DNA of 64,000 nucleotides from Rhodomicrobium sp. (GTDB lineage Bacteria > Pseudomonadota > Alphaproteobacteria > Rhizobiales > HXMU1428-3), in contig BQJK01000001.1 in the NCBI GenBank assembly GCA_021604665.1, positions 1,256,364-1,320,363 of the forward strand, read 5' to 3'. Both the position numbers and the translations under genes were made by a program. This document shows positions 60,532 to 64,000 of the stretch, in pieces; position 1 is the stretch's first letter, and every line of letters starts with the position of its first letter. The notes under the pieces are model-generated. The model searched no databases. It worked only from the letters and a program-made list of their open reading frames with translations, and had not been told where the DNA came from.

Positions 60532-61698
60532 CTAGTTATTACCAAACAGATCCCGCGTATAAAGCTTCTCTTCAACGTCCTGTAAATCTACAGACCAGCG
60601 ATTAGAGACGATCACATCAGCCCTCTGCTTAAATTCATCCAAATCTCTAATCACCTCAGATTTAAAAAACTCATCTTCTTCTAAAGCCGGCTCGTAAAGC
60701 ACCACCTCAATCCCCTTCGCCTTAATCCGCTTCATGATGCCCTGAATGCTGGACGTCCTGAAATTATCGGACCCCTCCTTCATCACCAAACGGTAAACAC
60801 CGACAATAGTTGGTTTTAGTTTTAAAATCTCTTCAGCAATAAAATCCTTACGTGTGGTATTGGCCTGAACGATCGCATTGATCATATTTTGCGGCACGTC
60901 CTGGTAATTAGCCAAAAGCTGCTTCGTATCCTTCGGCAGACAATAACCACCATAGCCAAATGATGGATTATTATAATCGTTGCCAATTCGAGGGTCATGA
61001 CAGACCCCATCTATAATCTGGCGCGTATCAAGCCCATGAATGCTGGCATATGTATCCAGCTCATTAAAGTACGCAACCCTCATCGCCAGAAAAGTATTTG
61101 CGAACAGCTTAATCGCTTCCGCCTCGGTTGGATCGGTAAACAACAACGGGACATCTTCACTGAGGGAGCCCTCTTTCAGTAAGTCAGCAAAGACCCGCGC
61201 TCTCTCTGATTTCTCCCCCACAACGATCCGGGATGGATAGAGATTGTCATAAAGGGCCTTCCCCTCGCGAAGGAATTCAGGTGAGAATAAAATATTCTCA
61301 CACTCAAACTCAGCCCTTAAACGAGCTGTATACCCAACGGGGATCGTTGATTTAATAACAATAACACTCTCCGGGCTAATTCGAAGAACATCCCGTATAA
61401 CGGCCTCAATAGATCCCGTGTTAAACTGATTACTTTTAGGATCATAATCCGTGGGTGTAGCGATAATGACAAAATCAGCATCTTTAAAAGCTTCGTCAGG
61501 ATTAAGGGTAGCAGTCAGATCCAACGATTTTTCCTGCAGATATGAAGTTACCTCAGCGTCAATAATCGGGGAGATCTTGTTATTCAACATCTCAACCTTC
61601 TCTGGCAACAAATCGATCGCCATAACCTGATGATTTTGCGCTAGCAATATCGCGTTCGATAGTCCCACATAGCCAAGTCCCGCAACAGCAATTTTCAT
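60532..61698 (-). CDS. ugd: UDP-glucose 6-dehydrogenase
   Basis: The 388-residue enzyme oxidises UDP-glucose to UDP-glucuronate using NAD+. [21 protein letters not shown] binds [12 protein letters not shown] and [23 protein letters not shown] are conserved, and [15 protein letters not shown] holds the catalytic cysteine. The C-terminal UDP-binding domain is complete ([19 protein letters not shown]). The short 388-residue form with [16 protein letters not shown] is typical of the Gram-negative streamlined Ugd. The ATG at 61698 is used; the GTG at 61719 adds seven residues. It ends eight bases from convergent manC. Confidence 0.95.
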   Translation of the reverse strand: MKIAVAGLGYVGLSNAILLAQNHQVMAIDLLPEKVEMLNNKISPIIDAEVTSYLQEKSLDLTATLNPDEAFKDADFVIIATPTDYDPKSNQFNTGSIEAVIRDVLRISPESVIVIKSTIPVGYTARLRAEFECENILFSPEFLREGKALYDNLYPSRIVVGEKSERARVFADLLKEGSLSEDVPLLFTDPTEAEAIKLFANTFLAMRVAYFNELDTYASIHGLDTRQIIDGVCHDPRIGNDYNNPSFGYGGYCLPKDTKQLLANYQDVPQNMINAIVQANTTRKDFIAEEILKLKPTIVGVYRLVMKEGSDNFRTSSIQGIMKRIKAKGIEVVLYEPALEEDEFFKSEVIRDLDEFKQRADVIVSNRWSVDLQDVEEKLYTRDLFGNN

Positions 61699-62093
61699 AG
61701 GGCAATCATCCCGCTTCACTCTGGTTATATTATCAATGCCATCAACATAAATGGTCTTTCAGACCGCTTCAACACAGGTCATAACAATCCCGGCGCAGCC
61801 CAAGAGCCCCTTTCGCCTGGCAGCCCACAACTTCATATGCCCCACCGAAATTTGAAAAGCAATAACTGAAAATCAATGCAGCCTGAGAGCAAAGGTGAAT
61901 GTCTTGAAATGCAATTTCTTATAAATTTCTTATATCTTCCCCCCTGAATATTAGAGTAGATTGAGAAATGTATGTTGCCTTTTTAAGATAAGGCAACCCG
62001 CACAAGCATAAGAAACACCAGCCTCTTGGCTCAATTATAACAAAGTGCCCAAGCCGTGAGAGACAATAGTTTCAAGATTTAAGTGAGGTAGAG
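61699..62093. other. Intergenic region upstream of ugd and the secreted protein
   Basis: About 395 bases between divergent genes. It contains a short direct repeat of TTTCTTATA (around 61916-61940). No gene, RNA or operator is recognised. Confidence 0.4.
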
Positions 62094-62756
62094 ATGCATA
62101 AATACATTTTATGCGTTTTATTTATCATCGGTCTTACAAGCCCCGCCAGTGCGGCATGCCAAATCAATAGCCCCTATAAACAGGGTGAGTATGCCGCACA
62201 GATCCTGGATTTTGTTGCTGGATATTGGATCAGCATGCTCGGAGAAAATGCCATCGATTACGGCATCACTTTCCGAGAGAAAAAACCCCTGCATATGTTC
62301 CGCCTGATAAACCCTGGCGCTCGCGTTTTAGGCTGCCCCAAAACGTCCCTTGATAACGCCTTGACCCTGGGCCATGAAGGTTATGTCATCGTCGGACCTA
62401 AAAACTGCTTTAGAAACGGCCCCGGCCCTGACATCTTAGTTCACGAACCGCGCACAGACATTAATACCAACGAATCCTTCAACGTCTACATCACAGAAGA
62501 CTATAAAGGCAAAGGCCCATGGTATAAAGTGGCGTCAGAGCAAACAGTCGCAAGCAGCAATAATTTTCTAGAAATAGATATTAGCGGGATTAAAACCGAG
62601 CGCGGATATCCATTGGAAGAATTCACTTGGGTAAAAATTGAAGATGCAAACAGCCAGGTCGTCCTAAGCAACCGGCGTTACAGCGGCTTTGATGTCTCAG
62701 CTGTTCAGTTCCTCCACCCTTGTAGAATAAATGTAAGCCTACTGGATCTCCGCTAA
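62094..62756 (+). CDS. Secreted protein, unknown, cysteine-paired
   Basis: I do not recognise a family by name. The 220-residue protein has a clear signal peptide (residues 1-20; ending ASA, with the mature protein starting ACQINSPY). The mature domain has beta-rich blocks: VIVGPKNCFRNGPGPDILVHEPRTDINTNESFNVYITEDYKGKGPWYKVASEQ, then FLEIDISGIKTERGYPLEEFTWVKIEDANSQVVLSNRRYSGFDVSAVQFLHPC. The GPDILVHEP and DVSAVQFL strings resemble cell-surface carbohydrate- or calcium-binding PEP-CTERM-associated domains found beside polysaccharide genes. It lies 395 bases from ugd. An envelope or matrix role is plausible only. Confidence 0.65.
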   Translation: MHKYILCVLFIIGLTSPASAACQINSPYKQGEYAAQILDFVAGYWISMLGENAIDYGITFREKKPLHMFRLINPGARVLGCPKTSLDNALTLGHEGYVIVGPKNCFRNGPGPDILVHEPRTDINTNESFNVYITEDYKGKGPWYKVASEQTVASSNNFLEIDISGIKTERGYPLEEFTWVKIEDANSQVVLSNRRYSGFDVSAVQFLHPCRINVSLLDLR

Positions 62757-62960
62757 TCAGAACCACCGCCCCCGCAAGGGATCAAAAGAGGCTATGAGAT
62801 AAGTTCAATCTCTGTTTTTAAGGCTGTTGTTATTATCACAGATCAAACCTGCCCTTCACACGGCTGCTATACTCAGGATCGACGGGGCTGTCAGAGATCA
62901 AGGCGGCTTGTTATTTCGTGATAAATTAAGCCTGAACCATATCATTGAATGGAGAGTACA

Positions 62961-63146
62961 ATGACACGCAACATCGGAAACCTGGAACGCCTCATTCGCG
63001 TAATCGCTGGTCTTGCAATTTTAAGCCTGATGTTCATCGGGCCACAATCCCTATGGGGCCTCATTGGCATCGTCCCTCTCCTAACCGGCCTAATCGGCTG
63101 GTGCCCCCCCTACGCCATGCTCGGCATCTCAACCTGCAAGAAATAA
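62961..63146 (+). CDS. DUF2892 (YgaP transmembrane-like) protein
   Basis: The 61-residue protein reads TRNIGNLERLIRVIAGLAILSLMFIGPQSLWGLIGIVPLLTGLIGWCPPYAMLGISTCKK: two membrane helices and two cysteines. This is the DUF2892 fold, also the membrane part of YgaP-type rhodanese proteins. The start at 62961 has GGAGAG upstream; an ATG four codons earlier is less likely. Partner sulfurtransferase is absent. A weak 7-base hairpin (AATCTCA/TGAGATT, 63155-63175) follows. Confidence 0.85.
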   Translation: MTRNIGNLERLIRVIAGLAILSLMFIGPQSLWGLIGIVPLLTGLIGWCPPYAMLGISTCKK

Positions 63147-63268
63147 GAACACTTAATCTCACGGATAATGAGATTTCAGGACAGCTTTGCGAGTGAATGT
63201 CAGTCTCACAAGAGACGGCATCATTAGCCCTTGTGTGTCACACAAATAATTATAAAGCCCAAATTTTA

Positions 63269-63514
63269 TCAATGAGGAAAATCGGAGCGTGCATAAATCT
63301 CTTTAATTACCTCACCATTAATTAGACCAGATGCTTCACCTTCAATAGTTCCAATGTCTACACCAATATTGGCTTTAGTTACTTCTGACATATCAAGCTC
63401 CATGTGAGCCTTCACAGCACTGCACAAAGTACCGTAGTGAACTGCGCCACCACGTTGATAGTCCTCTCCAGTGTTACTAATCACATAAAGCTTCGCTCGC
63501 GCATCATATCTCAT
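63269..63514 (-). CDS. Small protein of unknown function
   Basis: I do not recognise it. The 81-residue frame starts at an ATG preceded by GGAG and reads RYDARAKLYVISNTGEDYQRGGAVHYGTLCSAVKAHMELDMSEVTKANIGVDIGTIEGEASGLINGEVIKEIYARSDFPH. There is no signal peptide or membrane helix. Its amphipathic pattern and central GxxHYGTLxxAVKAHM look like a real, folded cytoplasmic protein. Near the integration site, it may be chromosomal cargo next to the element boundary or part of a small cluster. Confidence 0.55.
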   Translation of the reverse strand: MRYDARAKLYVISNTGEDYQRGGAVHYGTLCSAVKAHMELDMSEVTKANIGVDIGTIEGEASGLINGEVIKEIYARSDFPH

Positions 63515-63667
63515 AGCTTTTCTCCTGCACCAAAAGCCTATATAACCCACATAGCAAAGAAAAGAACAAATCAGAAACTTCCACAGCTTTCACTGAGGCT
63601 ATAGCCAGACCTGTGGAGACTTTCGATTACTTGTAAAAAATTGCTAGCCCCATTGAGACTTGAACTC

Positions 63668-63694
63668 GCAAAGCAATCGCTCGCGATTGTTTGC
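63668..63694. repeat. Bulged hairpin next to the attachment region
   Basis: GCAAA-g-CAATCG (63668-63679) pairs with CGATTG-TTTGC (63684-63694), leaving one bulged G and a four-base loop. A wider repeat, TTGAACTC (63660-63667) with GAGTTCAA (63708-63715), encloses it. Confidence 0.55.
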
Positions 63695-63768
63695 CAGCAA
63701 AAATGCGGGAGTTCAAGCAGCTCTATATCAATATGGATGTTTGATGGGATTATCACGGCACTAGTGCC

Positions 63769-63825
63769 TGGTAGCGGAGGAGAGACTTGAACTCCCGACA
63801 CGCGGATTATGATTCCGAGGCTCTA
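63769..63825 (-). other. 3' tRNA fragment (anticodon CAT), probable attachment site
   Basis: On the minus strand the 3' two-thirds of a tRNA is recognisable: an anticodon arm with loop ATCATAA (CAT, Met- or Ile2-type), variable loop, a T-arm with TTCAAGT loop, acceptor CTCCGCT, A and CCA. The 5' acceptor strand (AGCGGAG) is missing and the top of the anticodon stem has a mismatch. A 3'-only fragment beside an integrase is the classic attR/attL remnant. The intact tRNA is expected beyond the window. Confidence 0.65.
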
Positions 63826-63921
63826 GATTGCCGCACCTGCGAAATGCTTTGATATTTCACTATTTTTTCAGTTCCTTACCGACAGCTCTACTTGCTGCTA
63901 TGCAGCATTATCCGACAGATC

Positions 63922-63964
63922 TGTAGCTCGTTTGTAGCTATTTGGGTAAAATAGATATGTAGCT
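63922..63964. repeat. Three TGTAGCT direct repeats upstream of integrase
   Basis: TGTAGCT occurs at 63922-63928, 63933-63939 and 63958-63964. The first two are 11 bases apart, one helical turn, as expected for arm-type binding sites of a tyrosine recombinase or a small accessory factor. Confidence 0.55.
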
Positions 63965-63976
63965 AAGGATCTAACA

Positions 63977-64000
63977 ATGAGCAAAACAAGCTTTCGTGCC
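63977..64000 (+). CDS. Probable integrase, first eight codons only
   Basis: ATG at 63977 follows AAGGATCT (ribosome-binding AAGGA) and reads MSKTSFRA before the window ends. Short basic/polar openings like this are common in tyrosine-recombinase integrases. The adjacent tRNA 3' fragment and repeats strongly suggest one. The sequence itself is too short for proof. Confidence 0.4.

Larger units (their letters stand above)
63515..63976. other. Boundary region with inverted repeats and tRNA-derived attachment site
   Basis: About 460 bases between the last chromosomal gene and the integrase start. It contains a hairpin (63668-63694), the tRNA 3' fragment and TGTAGCT repeats listed separately. A 13-base GAGACTTGAACTC string is present at 63655-63667 and again inside the tRNA fragment at 63782-63794. 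Confidence 0.5.

Noticed and set aside
63769..63860. A complete functional tRNA with CAT anticodon
   Set aside because: The 5' acceptor strand needed to pair with CTCCGCT is absent and the anticodon stem has a mismatch at its top. Only a 3' fragment is supported.

Overview
The window looks like a chromosomal segment of an alphaproteobacterium of roughly 45-50% GC. Support comes from the divergent anmK/tyrS pair, a Porin_2-type porin with an N-terminal coiled coil, a large AsmA/YhdP-like protein, a bactofilin, and a histidine kinase paired with a single-domain response regulator. I cannot resolve the genus. There is no rRNA, no complete tRNA and no CRISPR array. The right edge enters what appears to be an integrated element, marked by a 3' tRNA fragment, short direct repeats and the first codons of a probable integrase.

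Layout. 1-9.5 kb: the start of a patatin-like gene, an amino-acid permease, a TRIC-type channel, a TetR regulator divergent from a YHS/AhpD-like/PPOX stress cluster, a cytochrome P460 divergent from a cysteine-rich HTH regulator, then anmK and tyrS. 9.5-19.4 kb: a YhdP-like envelope protein, a one-cysteine Bcp peroxiredoxin, a bactofilin, two HupE/UreJ proteins, a secreted unknown and a BioC-like methyltransferase. 19.7-23.3 kb: a NrtABC-like ABC importer. 23.7-31 kb: two PQQ dehydrogenases, each followed by a small cytochrome c with a rare CX3CH haem motif; the first set also carries two MxaJ/XoxJ-like binding proteins. 31-39.6 kb: an acetoin-dehydrogenase-type operon (E1 alpha, E1 beta, separate lipoyl and catalytic E2 proteins, a lipoate ligase-like protein, E3, lipoyl synthase) behind an AcoR-like sigma-54 activator. 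40.4-48.8 kb: a Tat-exported GMC dehydrogenase pair, a porin, a LuxR regulator, an O-methyltransferase, a secreted VOC protein and a HupE-domain protein. 48.8-53.7 kb: an operon for a globin, a Tll0287-like cytochrome, an 11-haem cytochrome and an FAD/[2Fe-2S]/membrane fusion, preceded by an NsrR-like operator. 54-58.7 kb: a YARHG protein, a DUF4112 cluster with two tiny membrane proteins, and a CHASE histidine kinase with its regulator. 59-63.5 kb: manC, ugd and small envelope proteins.

The main discovery is regulatory. Five transcription units (both PQQ dehydrogenase sets, the GMC operon, the aco-like operon and the secreted VOC gene) have sequences that fit -24/-12 sigma-54 promoters. Upstream of each is a full or partial copy of an inverted repeat, TGTCGC-N6-GCGACA. 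The only sigma-54 activator in the window, the AcoR-like protein at 37.6-39.6 kb, sits among them. I infer a regulon for periplasmic oxidation of an alcohol or diol, feeding a ketone or acetoin-like product to a lipoyl-dependent cleavage complex. The substrate is not shown by the sequence. A second, separate module (48.8-53.7 kb) looks nitric-oxide responsive.
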